In this document: piece by piece, positions 43,901 through 51,439 of the stretch
How the letters are laid out: every line of letters starts with the position of its first letter
How positions within the stretch are numbered: position 1 is the stretch's first letter
DNA from: Hirundichthys speculiger
Lineage: Eukaryota; Chordata; Actinopteri; Beloniformes; Exocoetidae
Assembly (NCBI GenBank): GCA_018398805.1
Contig: JAGFBZ010000736.1
Span: forward strand, 372,001 to 436,000
Length of the DNA: 64,000 nucleotides
Direction: 5' to 3'
The notes under the pieces: generated by a model
What the model was told of the DNA's origin: nothing
Database searches by the model: none
What the model saw: the letters and a program-made list of their open reading frames with translations, nothing else
Position numbers and translations under genes: made by a program

Positions 43901-45752
43901 CCAAGGGAATACTGAGGTGCTCTCATGTCAGTCCAGAGGTGTAATCTCCCCGCCTTGTTCTGGGTCTGCCTCCCAGATGGACCTGGCCACCCTGCAGTCC
44001 AGCCACCCTGCAGAGGAAACTCAGGGAGCAGAGTCATGTTGTTTCAGTCACTGCCCACAGCTGGTGAGCGTAGATGAGGGTTAGAACATAGATCAGTTAC
44101 TGCAGATAACGCACTGATCTGCCTGTTGATCCCCTGCTCCATTCTTCCATCACTAGTGATCAAGATGCAGAGATACTTCAACTCCTTCCATCCTTTTCCC
44201 ACTGAGAACCATGATCTCAGATCTGGAGATGCTGATTCTCATCCCAGCTGCTTCAGTCAGCTGTGAACTGCTCCAGAGAGAGCTGAAGGTTCTGGAACAT
44301 CATTCCAAATCCACCGGTTCCGTCGGTGAGGACTGGAACGTCATTCCAGATCCACCGGTTCCATCGGTGAGGACGGGAATATCATTCCAGATGCACCAGT
44401 TCCATCGGTGAGGACGGGAACATCGTTCCAGATCCACCGGTTCCGTCAGTGAGAACTGGAACAACATTCCAGATCCACCGGTTCCGTCAGTGAGGACTGG
44501 AACAACATTCCAGATCCACTGGTTCCATCGGTGAGGACAGGTTCAACATTCCAGATCCACCGGTTCCGTCGGTGAGGACTGGAACAACATTCCAGATCCA
44601 CCGGTTCCGTCGGTGAGGACTGGTACAACATTCCAGATCCACCGGTTCCGTCGGTGAGGACTGGTACAACATTCCAGATCCACCGGTTCCGTCGGTGAGG
44701 ACTGGTACAACATTCCAGATCCACCGGTTCCGTCGGTGAGGACTGGAACATCATTCCAGATCCACCAGTTCCATCAGTTAGGCGAGAACATCATTCCAGA
44801 TCCACCAGTTCCGTCAGTGAGGATGGGAACATCATTCCAGATCCACCGGTTCCGTCGGTGAGGACGGGAACATCATTCCAGATCCACCGGTTCCGTCGGT
44901 GAGGACGGGAACATCATTCCAGATCCACCGGTTCCGTCAGTGAGGACTGGAACAACATTCCAGATCCACCGGTTCTGTCGGTGAGGACTGGAACATCATT
45001 CCAGATCCACCGGTTCTGTCTGTGAGGACTGGAACATCGTTCCAGATCCACCGGTTCTGTCGGTGAGGACAGGAACATCATTCCAGATCCACCGGTTCCG
45101 TCTGTGAGGACTGGAACATCATTCCAGATCCACCGGTTCCTCTGTGAGGACTAGAACATCATTCCAGACCCAGTGAATGAGCCAGAAATCCAACATGTTG
45201 TAAAAAGCTGGTGAAGAGGTTTTGCAGTTTAAAGACAAACCCACCAAATACTGTCCAGGGGAACGCAAACGTTGGACCGCCTCTAATTATTCTGATATTT
45301 AAAAAAACAAAAAAAACCATGAAGAATCCAAACGACCTGAAAACTTTCCCCAACTTTACTGTCAGAAAATGAAAACGTGTGTGTTTTCTAAACGGCGTCT
45401 CTGTGGTTCTTTCAGGAGAACTTTAAGCTGCGAGACCAGAACGATGACCTGAACGCTCAGATCCTCAGTCTCAGCTTGTACGAGGCCAAGAACCTGCTGT
45501 CCTGCAACACCAAGGCCCAGTGCCTGGCAGCTGAGATCGACAACGCCTCCAGAGATGAGGTCAGCTACCTCTGCTTTTCTGGGACGGGTCTTTTCTGGAC
45601 TATCAGTTTATTTTATTTTATTATGTCTCTTTCAGCTGGTGGATGCTCTGAAGGAGCAGGAGGAGATCAACCTGCGTCTGAGGCAGTACATGGACAAAAT
45701 AATCCTGGCCATTCTGGACCACAATCCATCCATCCTGGAGATCAAGAACTGA
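7821..45752 (+). CDS. rab11fip4: Rab11 family-interacting protein 4 (class II Rab11-FIP), 15 coding exons
   Basis: Exons: 7821-7973, 21972-22059, 22419-22504, 22699-22859, 23024-23179, 27911-28045, 29825-29860, 29933-30041, 40951-41054, 41227-41367, 41575-41656, 43297-43434, 43522-43668, 45416-45559, 45636-45752. They total 1797 nt (598 residues plus stop), every junction is GT-AG and the frame is kept throughout. Human RAB11FIP4 is a little longer (about 637). Class II FIPs are Rab11/Arf effectors that act on recycling endosomes, in membrane delivery and cytokinesis; the zebrafish orthologue is linked to retinal development (family knowledge). Seen here: two EF-hand-like loops (residues about 15-80), an acidic Ser-rich linker with EEQFEDYGEG, a Cys pair (YCSQCCKK), a long coiled coil from about residue 310, and a C-terminal RBD containing YMDKIILAILDHNPSILEIK. 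The start is chosen because the family EF-hand begins a few residues later and there is no splice acceptor inside the frame. Which fish paralogue (a or b) it is cannot be decided here. Confidence 0.95.
8523..10408 (+). mobile_element. Tc1-like DNA transposon relic with matching ends and a foreign interior
   Basis: Left end CAGAAGTTTCCATCCACT (8523-8540) and right end AGTGGATAGAAACTTCTG (10391-10408) are inverted repeats with one mismatch. Near the left end, SQDIRKRVVDLHQSGSSW is the start of a Tc1 transposase. From about 9760 to 10200 the C-terminal half is present, including WRRK, GGGSIMMWGC and, in one frame, RVHVLEWTPQRPDLSPGEHL with WSELNRR, the end of the DDE domain. Frameshifts and stops make it inactive. 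The block at about 8750-9690 is not Tc1-like and probably entered later. Confidence 0.85.
8768..8835. repeat. Short G-rich triplicate inside the Tc1 relic
   Basis: Three copies of about 21-22 bases of the form GGGCGTGGACAGAGGAAAGG in tandem. Confidence 0.6.
11719..12780 (-). mobile_element. hAT family A, copy 1 (inverted relative to copies 2 and 3)
   Basis: Starts TAGGGATGCACTATAACTG and ends CGATAGTTATCGTGCACCCC with TA, the hAT-type inverted ends shared with 14530-15647. The body matches that copy in reverse complement along its length (for example the ATTTAAA..ACAGATATTTATTT block and the GACGTAAC/CGTTAACGAG block). No matching 8-bp flank is visible. Confidence 0.82.
12782..13343. mobile_element. 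Small MITE abutting hAT copy 1
   Basis: TTTAGGGTGC at the left and GCACCCTAAA at the right are inverted ends, with no transposase between. It directly touches the right end of the hAT copy at 12780. The superfamily was not determined. Confidence 0.5.
14530..15647 (+). mobile_element. hAT family A, copy 2, with 8-bp target duplication
   Basis: Ends TAGGGGTGCACGATAAC and GTTATCGTGTATCCCTA are inverted repeats. GTTAAAAC flanks both sides (14522-14529 and 15648-15655), an exact 8-bp target duplication typical of hAT. Near 14957-15120, a start for MAAWNFVKVSEEDSLVVICD is followed by broken frame, the remains of a BED-finger first exon. A TGACGTCA lies at 14571-14578. Confidence 0.9.
16357..16573. 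repeat. Tandem duplication of about 112 bases
   Basis: GGCTTCTGTCCAGGTAGAAT through GCTCCTGACCAGGTGAACCA occurs twice in a row (from 16357 and from 16471) with a few differences. Confidence 0.85.
16575..17835 (-). mobile_element. LINE fragment (minus strand) carrying a 40-bp minisatellite
   Basis: The flanks match a common fish LINE: TGGTGACCATAGATGAGGGT, then AACGTAGATCGACTG before the array, and AGATCTACCTGTCGGTCTCC after it. The repeat unit itself (GGCATTACTGCAGACGACC) is part of the same LINE segment, so the array replaces one copy of that segment. A related LINE piece lies at 43870-44290. Confidence 0.7.
16669..17779. repeat. 40-bp minisatellite, about 28 copies
   Basis: Unit: ACGGACCGGTACAGAGCCGG then CATCGCTGCAGACGACCACA. 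Variants alternate in blocks (GGACCGCTAC/GGACTGGTAC, GTCGGCATTAC/GCCGGCATCGC), and two units lack one base (around 17345 and 17425). The unit has no stop in any frame over its 120-base super-period, which explains the three overlapping open frames of about 400 codons. Confidence 0.95.
17836..18959. other. Sequence separating two LINE pieces; no gene seen
   Basis: About 1.1 kb with CGCTCACCGGCCACTTTAAT and AGGTACC at 18041-18067, a motif common in fish dispersed repeats. It interrupts the LINE homology before and after it, so it is probably one or more insertions. Ends were not defined. Confidence 0.4.
18960..19465 (-). mobile_element. LINE reverse transcriptase fragment (minus strand)
   Basis: On the minus strand, 19228-19452 encodes QEEQCWFCPGRGSLDQLHRL followed by SGVLEGTWELAQPVLMSLVD and LEKSF, the fish non-LTR RT block usually seen as QCGFRPGRGTLDQL...VDLEKAFD. 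ACCATGGTCTCAGATTTAGA at 18977 is also a known part of this LINE. Stops and frameshifts mark it as dead. It runs directly into the 30-bp array. Confidence 0.75.
19485..21470. repeat. 30-bp minisatellite, about 65 copies
   Basis: Unit: GGAGAAGACGGTCCAGTCTC then AGGTTCAGGA. Variants are CCGGCCTC, CCAACCTC and GAAGGAG. The part from about 20040 to 20500 has many small deletions, while 20500-21400 is very regular. Long frames on both strands are by-products of a 30-base (10-codon) unit. Confidence 0.95.
21972..22059 (+). CDS. rab11fip4: rab11fip4 coding exon 2 (second EF-hand)
   Basis: Encodes VKKLTRHLCPNAHGKINFKD then FCHAVFAIK and one extra base. It follows tttctttcag and ends at AAAG|GTAAGA. 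The loop begins with Cys where the human protein has Asp, so this EF-hand is probably structural rather than calcium-binding. Confidence 0.94.
22370..22412. repeat. CTTC microsatellite forming the polypyrimidine tract of exon 3
   Basis: TTCC repeats run up to taccctag at 22411-22418, so the acceptor's pyrimidine tract is itself a microsatellite. Confidence 0.8.
22419..22504 (+). CDS. rab11fip4: rab11fip4 coding exon 3
   Basis: Encodes GCEEILKTAVGSRQTSRHQS then VTDNGYVYQ and ends at CAG|GTAAAC. GCEE(I/L)LK after the EF-hands is a family signature. Confidence 0.9.
22699..22859 (+). CDS. rab11fip4: rab11fip4 coding exon 4 (linker)
   Basis: In phase 0 it reads NGESKLAPPIIMCTRSYPEC, then a stretch rich in Glu, Asp, Ser and Asn ending DALDTSQND and AG. 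Acceptor ttcgtag, donor CAG|GTGAAT. The acidic, low-complexity composition suits a disordered linker. Confidence 0.88.
23024..23179 (+). CDS. rab11fip4: rab11fip4 coding exon 5 (linker with EEQFEDYGEG)
   Basis: Encodes HLNGSASASVISGEEQFEDY, then GEGVDVDFTPSSPEEDTRTN and GFSDLGSSLPS. EEQFEDYGEG..VD and the ETRTN..SDLGSS part are conserved in RAB11FIP4. Donor CAG|GTTTGT. Confidence 0.93.
24310..27477 (+). mobile_element. Second-level hAT element inserted into family A copy 3
   Basis: Flanked by exact 8-bp ATTTAAAG (24302-24309 and 27478-27485). Ends TAGGGTTTCTCAAC and GTTGAGAACCACTG are inverted hAT-type ends. The uninterrupted family copies have CATTTAAA in place of the insert, giving a ready empty site. 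Inside, after removing the third-level element, a broken frame reads LFSNKAMNPS and LQEHLSKKHPDKTRLT, a ZBED5/Charlie-type hAT transposase relic. The segment 26174-26970 has no homology that I can name. Confidence 0.9.
24876..25691. mobile_element. Third-level hAT element inserted into the second-level element
   Basis: Flanked by exact 8-bp GTGAGCAG (24868-24875 and 25692-25699). Ends TAGTGGTGCAACGGTAC and GTACCGTTGCATCCCTA are inverted. No intact transposase frame, so non-autonomous, 816 bp. Confidence 0.92.
27911..28045 (+). CDS. rab11fip4: rab11fip4 coding exon 6
   Basis: Encodes AGQTPQKMRQLYNSDLLDIY, CSQCCKKVNLLNDLEARLRN and LKAN. Strongly conserved in the family, including the CxxCC cluster. 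Donor ACAG|GTAGAG. A 12-bp array begins within ten bases of the donor. Confidence 0.96.
28052..28295. repeat. 12-bp array at the start of intron 6
   Basis: About 20 units of CAGTCCTGACTC / CACAGTCCTGACT with variants. Each unit contains a CTGAC branch-point-like word and a CAG. Confidence 0.93.
28296..29824 (+). other. rab11fip4: Rest of intron 6; no supported gene
   Basis: Unique-looking or old repeat sequence. Short open frames at 28887-29642 lack recognisable motifs. Confidence 0.5.
29825..29860 (+). CDS. rab11fip4: rab11fip4 coding exon 7 (36-nt microexon)
   Basis: Encodes PNRKISSTAFG with split codons at both ends (S...R). Acceptor gtgtttcag, donor GAAG|GTGAGT. The residues match the family. 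Confidence 0.93.
29933..30041 (+). CDS. rab11fip4: rab11fip4 coding exon 8
   Basis: Encodes QLFQANHSVFGSSQASSTED then LFADSIDSCDLDITEK. It ends at AAA|GTACGT in phase 0. It follows a 72-base intron. Confidence 0.94.
30042..40950 (+). other. rab11fip4: rab11fip4 intron 8 (10.9 kb), mostly GGA-rich satellite
   Basis: About 840 bases of ordinary sequence, then the array at 30882-40730, then about 220 bases before the exon 9 acceptor (tactgtgcag). Confidence 0.9.
30882..40730. repeat. 9.85-kb GGA-rich minisatellite, roughly 330 units
   Basis: Unit of about 27-33 bases: GAGGAGGAGGAGCCAGACTG then GTGACCAG plus CAG, TAG, GAG or CAGCAG. The length varies by whole GGA triplets. Variants CCAAACTGG, GACATGTAGG, TGAACAGC and GGGGACC occur in blocks. 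The + strand (the rab11fip4 sense strand) is strongly purine-rich. The minus strand has an open frame of about 2340 codons because the dominant unit has no stop in that frame; the inferred Ser/Leu/Pro-rich peptide matches no family that I know. Confidence 0.97.
40951..41054 (+). CDS. rab11fip4: rab11fip4 coding exon 9 (coiled coil start)
   Basis: Encodes VGYLEKKVTELESDSLANND then LKSKLKQENTHLVH. Heptad-like spacing of Leu/Val begins the coiled coil. Donor ACAG|GTACGA. Confidence 0.95.
41227..41367 (+). CDS. rab11fip4: rab11fip4 coding exon 10 (coiled coil)
   Basis: Encodes VHELEEQVKDAETKATETLE then EETKRHREAYSKMERDRNTE and IDLLFN. Highly charged helix. Acceptor cttcccag, donor ACAG|GTAAAC. 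Confidence 0.95.
41575..41656 (+). CDS. rab11fip4: rab11fip4 coding exon 11 (coiled coil)
   Basis: Encodes VQQLEEENGEMTVNVCRLKS then QTEKLDQ. It ends at CAG|GTAGGT in phase 0. Confidence 0.95.
41831..42009. repeat. Three 63-bp units, each with perfect inverted repeats
   Basis: Units start at 41831, 41894 and 41957. Each unit has AACCCCAG/CTGGGGTT around an 8-base loop. Neighbouring units also pair through GGGGTTTAATATAAAAT and ATTTTATATTAAACCCC. In intron 11. Confidence 0.92.
42029..43170 (+). mobile_element. hAT family B, copy 1 (intron 11)
   Basis: Ends TAGGGCTGGGCAA and TTGCCCAGCCCTA are inverted. Subterminal ATTAATCAGGATTAATCACA and CGTTAACGC words are shared with the copy at 54246-56955. 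The flanks are not an exact 8-bp duplication. No transposase frame. Confidence 0.85.
43297..43434 (+). CDS. rab11fip4: rab11fip4 coding exon 12 (coiled coil)
   Basis: Encodes EKQRMTDKLEDTSVRLKDEL then DLYRKIMDKLWHNRHEFQKE and KEAMQE. Acceptor cttctgcag, donor GAG|GTGAGA. Confidence 0.96.
43522..43668 (+). CDS. rab11fip4: rab11fip4 coding exon 13 (coiled coil)
   Basis: Encodes LIDDLRRELEYLQLFKLEME then HPGKGKVLSEYNAKTREIEM and EHEVKRLKQ. Family alignment puts the end at KRLKQ|EN, so the donor is CAG|GTTCAA, which departs from the usual GTRAGT. Confidence 0.93.
43870..44290 (-). mobile_element. LINE fragment (minus strand), same family as at 16575 and 18960
   Basis: AGCTGGTGAGCGTAGATGAG, AACATAGATCAGTTACTGCA, and CATGATCTCAGATCTGGAGA then TGCTGATTCTCATCCCAGCT follow the order of the fish LINE whose other pieces sit in intron 1. 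It ends in AACTGCTCCAGAGAGAGCTG, immediately before the 41-bp array. Confidence 0.7.
44290..45165. repeat. 41-bp minisatellite, about 21 copies (intron 13)
   Basis: Unit: CCAGATCCACCGGTTCCGTC then GGTGAGGACTGGAACATCAT T. Variants are GGTACAACATT and TCTGTGAGG. Each unit includes a GGTGAGGAC word resembling a splice donor. Confidence 0.95.
45416..45559 (+). CDS. rab11fip4: rab11fip4 coding exon 14
   Basis: Encodes ENFKLRDQNDDLNAQILSLS, LYEAKNLLSCNTKAQCLAAE and IDNASRDE. Nearly identical to the family's pre-RBD region. Donor GAG|GTCAGC. Confidence 0.97.
45636..45752 (+). CDS. rab11fip4: rab11fip4 coding exon 15 (Rab11-binding domain and stop)
   Basis: Encodes LVDALKEQEEINLRLRQYMD then KIILAILDHNPSILEIKN and TGA. 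This is the FIP-RBD helix and C-terminal tail that dimerises and binds GTP-Rab11; the family-typical Tyr-Met-Asp and Ile residues are present. It follows a 76-base intron. Confidence 0.98.
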   Translation: MVDALKEQEEINLRLRQYMDKIILAILDHNPSILEIKN

Positions 45753-46060
45753 GCCAAGTGCTATCAGTGTAGTTCTCTCCGGTTTGTCCACATGAAACGG
45801 TTGTGATTGTTCTTCATCAGTGGTTGGTTTGGTTCATCCACATTTATTCTGTTGGTCAGAAAAGCAGCAGGAGGTGCTGGATCTGCTGACAGAGCAGCCA
45901 CATTCACGTTGTTTTCCATCCTGCTGAGCGACTGCCATCTGATTTCACTCTGCATGGTGTTCAAGTAGTTAGTTCTTGTTATACTTCAGAAATAATTTAT
46001 TGCCAAATCATGCAGATGTTTTGTAGATGTGCTCTTGAGCTGCAGTCAGAACGACTTCAC

Positions 46061-46066
46061 AATAAA
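46061..46066 (+). terminator. rab11fip4: Polyadenylation signal of rab11fip4
   Basis: AATAAA 309 bases after the stop codon; the first canonical signal in the 3' UTR. Confidence 0.6.
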
Positions 46067-46920
46067 AACTGCACCACGTTTCATCATCTGGAGCTTTTTA
46101 ATGTAAAAGAGGTGCAAGTGTGACGTTAGCTGTACTTTTAGGACATCGTAGGGAAATGTCTTGATAATCATCAGCCATGTTTTTTATCTTTATTGAAGTG
46201 TGTAGGTTTGCAGAAATCCACTCAGCAGTGGTCCTCATCAGGGATGGATGGACGTCAGACACAGGTGTGTTGAGAGTTCATGGTAGCTGTGGTCCCTCTG
46301 TAGATAACCCTGCCTGTCCACTGGTCCCACTCCACTTCTCCACTCACTGTTAGTGGCACCGTGGAGTTTTCAGCCACATAAATGGAGCAGTACTTTCAGG
46401 TTTGTGATGAGAACGGATCAAAATGAACCCCCGAGGGGGACGACCTCAGAAAAGTGTCTGTCCTCCTCTGAGAGGAGACGGAAGAGACGACGGCTCAGGC
46501 TGTTTCTGAAACCGCTGCAGCTCAACTGGGCCACTCAACGGGACTCTTTTTGTCCAAATGTGCACACACCTGAAGGGAATCAGTTTACAACTCAAGTACG
46601 TCACGCTCGTCAGGAGAGGTGGCGTTATCACTGCTCTCAGCCTGTAGCCGTTGTGCTTTTCTGCACCACACCACACCAAAACAGCACCTAACTCAGCTTC
46701 CCTTTCATACATCCTGCATGTTTTAGTTTTTATTTTCCTTGCTGTACGTTCTTTAAGGGGGGCAGACAAGTAGAACCACGAAAGATGACAGAAGTGAGGA
46801 ATAAAGACACAGCTCCTGATGGTATAATCCAACTAGGATGAGCTAAATGATTTCCAGGTCGTGTCAGGGATCTTCCATTAATGTGCCAAATATAACATTT
46901 CCTTTTGTTAGATGAAAACT
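46067..46920. other. Intergenic sequence without supported genes
   Basis: Open frames at 46353-46832 on both strands lack family motifs and have no splice or start support. Confidence 0.5.
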
Positions 46921-46924
46921 GTCA

Positions 46925-47092
46925 AGTGGGTCCGTCCCAGTAGCTCAGTGGTTCTGGCAGGTGGCCCATGTATGAGAGGCGGCGGTCCTGCAGCGGTCAC
47001 TGGTTCAACTCTCGCATGTCCTCCTGCTCTCTCTGCTTTGATTTCCTGTCTCTCACTGAGAATAAAAGGCCACTGGAGCCACAAAAAACTGA
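46925..47092 (+). mobile_element. tRNA-derived SINE, intact-length copy
   Basis: A box TAGCTCAGTGGT (46941-46952) and B box GGTTCAACTC (47002-47011) lie about 60 bases apart, as in a tRNA. The tail GAATAAAAGGCCACTGGAGC with CACAAAAAA follows. It is the same family as the split copy at 51440-53366. It is not a tRNA gene, because it does not fold as a normal tRNA and has the SINE tail. Confidence 0.75.
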
Positions 47093-47259
47093 CAAATGTA
47101 GACAAAAAAGCAATAATGTATAAACAATCATTCATTTATGTAAAAAAATAGTTCCGAAGTTTCAGTGTGCTGATGACACAGTGATGAGTTCTGGTCAAAG
47201 TTAATTCTTCAGATTTCATCAGAGACTCAAAATTCAGCAGGACTTCCTGAATTCAGCAG

Positions 47260-47613
47260 CAGGGCTGTAGCGATACGATACACGATACCCGGCTCACGAT
47301 ACGATATATATCGACATTCATCTTACAATACATGTTCTAATGACTTTGAATTAATTGAACCTAAAGCATCAATTACACATTATATGGCTGACAGGCAGCT
47401 TGCAAATGCTGGACAAAATGAATAAAAGATTTGTTGAGAAAAATAGTTTCATTTATTTAAACAGTACAAATTTTTACTTGCAAGCTTTTAAAGGTGGGAC
47501 ACGGGGGTTTGAAAGAAGCTTAGAATATCGATACCTGCCGCTGAAAAATCGATACTCCCTGGGGAAATAAAATATCGATATATATCGCAGAATCGATAAA
47601 ATCGCTCAGCTCT
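47260..47613 (-). mobile_element. hAT family C, internally deleted MITE copy
   Basis: Starts CAGGGCTGTAGCGATACGAT and ends AAATCGCTCAGCTCT. Contains paired TATCGATA words and ACACGGGGGTTTGAAAG, shared in inverse orientation with 59026-60117. ATTCAGCAG flanks both sides (47251-47259 and 47614-47622). Further ATTCAGCAG copies nearby weaken this as a target duplication. Confidence 0.72.
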
Positions 47614-47639
47614 ATTCAGCAGTGAAAGCAGATTACCTC

Positions 47640-50600
47640 CAAACTCTGAGTGTCTTGAACCTGAACTTGACTCATCTGAGTTTTCGGTTTCAGAAAGCGA
47701 GGTAATCTAACCTGAGAGAGCCGAGGTGACCGCTTCATGGAGCCTGTTACCACGGTAACCCACTCTGACTGGGAGCAGCTTCGCTCCGCAGGGTGTCGCT
47801 CCGCGTCCTCCCCTTCATGGAGCTGAAATGGGTCCAGTCTCATCAGACAATCAATCTGACAATGGAGACGTCTGAACGTCCTCTAGTTGGTTGAAGAGGC
47901 TGAACTGTTCTGCAGCTGCATCAGGAGACGTACAGAAGATCTGAACAGCTTTGTACCCTGATGGATTTATTTGGATCGCATGATCACATGACCTTATCCT
48001 TCCATACATCACAGACATCACCCATCTAAATCCATACTTAACAGAAATAGCTTGGCTTATTTTATTTAATATATCTTGATTTGCAAATGTCAGTGTTCTT
48101 TGTAGTGATGGGGGTGTGAACAAAGACTGTTAGGAAGGATTGATGCTGAGCTGTGAGGAAAAACAGGATATCTGCTCAAGAACAACAGCCAGGCTGACTT
48201 CTTAGCCGAACGCTGACATGCTTCCTCCTCAGTTTGGCTTTTAAAAGACGTTTAATGCAGCATGTGCTTTAATATGGTTTTCAGCTGCAGGACAGATGTT
48301 AACATCAGTAACCGAAGGTTTAAAAGCCATTTCCTGTTGTGTGTTTTTGTCAAGATAAAGATGTTTAAATGTGCTGCTAGAAGAGAGTACAAACCAGATC
48401 ACTTCACATGCATGTCTGGAAATGTGGCTACGTTCATCTGACGAACGTGTACCTGTTCCCAGAAAGTGATTGAAACAGTAGTGAAAGGTTGATGAGTGCA
48501 GATGCTGAAGCCAGTTTTCAGACTGCTGCTGGTGTCTCTTCGCCTTTATTAAGGGACGAGGAGGAGGAGGAGCCTCTCAGTCTCACTCTGAACGTTGGCT
48601 GGACAGGTTTTCACCTCCACTAGTGCAATGGACCAGTGTCTGGGCCCGTCTTCATCTTGACACGCTATGATTGTGGTTCAGATTTGCTCAACCAGCACAG
48701 AAAACTGCAAACAGACTTAGGTGGATATAAACAAGAATTTCTAGGTTTTTTTTTTTTTTTTTTAAAGCTTTGCTGCAGGAATCAAGTGTTTATCTTAACA
48801 CATTTGACCGAACTTGGTGCGTTTTCTCTGATGTATAGTACTCTGACTCCACTGACTGCAGTTCACATTTATGATGACACGTGTCCTCTATCAAACTTTG
48901 ATGTGATAGTTGAATATCTGGGTGCAGAGATGCTCCTTCACAGCAGCACATCCAGGATTCCCCCATCTGTTGTTAACCTTTGCTGCAGTCCCTCCTTTAC
49001 TCTTATTGATCTGCCTGCAGCCTGTCTGCAGCCTCTGTCTGCTCAGATTGTTTGAAATCTAGACATAGAGCTGTTGGAGTCCAGAAAACAATCCTGCTCT
49101 CATGACTTGATGAAACAAAGCTGCTGTGTTCCCAGCTTGGTCTTCATCAGTGTTCCAAGTTCTTCCATTTTATCTGCCATTGAGCCCACGTTCTCTACAA
49201 CAGCTCAGATTTTTTAAAAATAGTTTAAACCTGTCCTCCTAAGCTGCTTCTCTTTGGACAGGCATAATTTAAGCTTTGGAAAGCTTTTTTGTTCACTGTC
49301 ACTGGTGGCATCTCGCCACTGATGACTGTCGCTTTCCTTCGTCGTTGCTGACTGACTTTTGCTGCGTTGCAGGTGTCACGCAGAGTTCTGCATGTCTGCT
49401 GAAACAGCTGAAAAAGTGCATACATGCAGGCAAAAAGCTGCATGACTACTGATCATACTCCTGTCACACGGTCACGTATGGGATCCATGTCCAATCTAGA
49501 ACCACCCCAAAAGTGGATTCCCGTGAACATCTGACCACCAGCTGTTTGTTGTTTAAGTTGATAAAACAGGTATCTGAACATGAACACGTGACGGAGGAGT
49601 GAAACCAGCTCACAGGTGGAGCGGTGGCTGCATCATCAGCATGTGGATGATTCATGGTGTCACTCAGTTGTGTTAACTCTGGAAAGTTTGAAATTAAAAC
49701 AAGTTTTTGCTTTATTGCACAAATTGTTCCTTTTTTTTTTCTTCAAAGGGTTTTGTGCGTTTGCATACCGAGTATGACAGAATGTTATTAAAGCATCTTG
49801 GTTCCAATTTTTCCATCATGTCACTTTATATTCACATTTTTACATTGAGCGCTGTAATTGTGTTTTAAAACATTGTAAATGTTGTACAGAGTCACTGTTG
49901 GATGTAAAAGTCATGTGTTATTTAAATCCTGTTTATGAATTTTGACACAGATTTAGATAAACAGCACAAGTGTAGAAACTGGCATCAGTTAATAATCATC
50001 ACGGAGGATGACCATCACAGCTCACTCATCTCCACACTTGTTCTTCTCACAGAGCTATGACCGTGACTTGGTGTGTAAATAAAATCCATTTGCTTTGGCA
50101 CAACGAGTCCAGCTTGCTTGATTTTTGTTTGGTGTGTTTTTGCTGATTAACTTGCAGCGTCACGTGTGTGATCTGTAACATGCACGGTTCAGTGTGTCGG
50201 TCTCACCGAGAAAATATAATCCAGATTCTACGCTCAAATCCTGACAAACCTGTTTGTGGTCCCAAAATCACCCGTCACCTGGTTCCAGAACCATAAATGA
50301 ATTATACGTATTGAAACCATCTGCATCCTGAAGCAGCTGTCCTCTGCTGGCCAGGCCGACCCGGACCACATCAGCTGGACTGCCTCCACATCATCAGCTT
50401 CTACTCAGCAGCCGGATCCTCCTGTTGAGCAACACTCGCCTTCTGACACGTCGGGACCCTTCTAAGGTCAGGGAGATACGAGCACTTTCACCAAGCATTC
50501 ACATCTGTTCACACATGCCATGATACCAGAGGTCTCCACTAGGGGAAGGGAAACCACGAATACAACTGGACAAAACGACAACACGGAGATGTCTTTTTGT

Positions 50601-50929
50601 TTTTCTTAGCAGAGAAAACGACTGGCACAGTCCAGAGATGTGGTAAACAATCTAGTAAATGTCTTCAGGATATGACGTTTGTGTTTATTTTACTGATGCT
50701 GGAATTTGACAAGAAACACAGACGGTGTTTTCATACGTCCTCCACGGCGTTATATGATTTGTGTTATAGTTATTTTCCACAACACCACACAAAGCAAGCT
50801 CTCACTGCAGCAGAGCTCCCCGCTTACTGGTGGTCAGCCTCACTGGTGGTCAACCACCCACTGGTGGTAGTTTTTTTTTACTTGCATTTTTTTTAAATTA
50901 AGATTTAATAGAATTTTAGTTAACGATAT
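47640..50929. other. 3.3 kb intergenic region, nothing supported
   Basis: No frame with a recognisable motif and no clear repeat structure apart from short T and A runs. A 139-codon frame at 48636-49055 has no support beyond being open. Confidence 0.5.
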
Positions 50930-51012
50930 TTCCTCAGAGGTCATACTCTCAGTCTCTGTAAAGTGCCTCGAGACAATTTGCTTTACAGGTGGAATTGAAT
51001 TGAAATGAATAA
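50930..51012 (+). mobile_element. LINE 3' tail
   Basis: GTAAAGTGCCTCGAGACAAT and the GAATTGAATTGAAATGAATA ending resemble the 3' terminus of fish L2-like elements. Truncated. Confidence 0.55.
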
Positions 51013-51439
51013 ACGTTGATATTTTACAGCAAAAAGTTGTAAAAGGTGTAATTTTGTGAAATATATGAATCTACGACAAAAATTCCTGATTGTACGATGA
51101 AAGTCTTGGTTTGTTTTTTCACCTTGACACCTTTGTTTTGACACCTTGATCTCGAAAATTTGATCTAGGAATTCTGCACACGAAAAAAATTTTTGCAGAA
51201 AAAGTTAATATTTTCTTTTTATTTACAATTTTTACAAGAAAAAAAAAGACATTTTTTATGACAAAAAATCATGATATTCTGAAATTTGTCATTTTTACAA
51301 CAAAAGAGGACTCGTTTAAGGGCAAAAATTGCGATTTTGTTAACAGTCTTACATAGCATTCATGCTTTAAAACCAAGGCGCTAAGTCAGCTAATCTTAGC
51401 CTCCAAGGAAAACAGCTAAACTACCAAATATTCTAAGTC

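Noticed and set aside
44290..45165. CRISPR-like array
   Set aside because: The repeats are directly contiguous without unique spacers, in a vertebrate genome. The same applies to the other arrays.
46925..47011. tRNA gene
   Set aside because: A and B boxes are present, but the sequence continues into a SINE tail and has a second family copy. It is a tRNA-derived SINE.
48636..49055. 139-codon ORF as a gene
   Set aside because: No motif, no promoter or splice support, and an interior T-run encoding Phe repeats.
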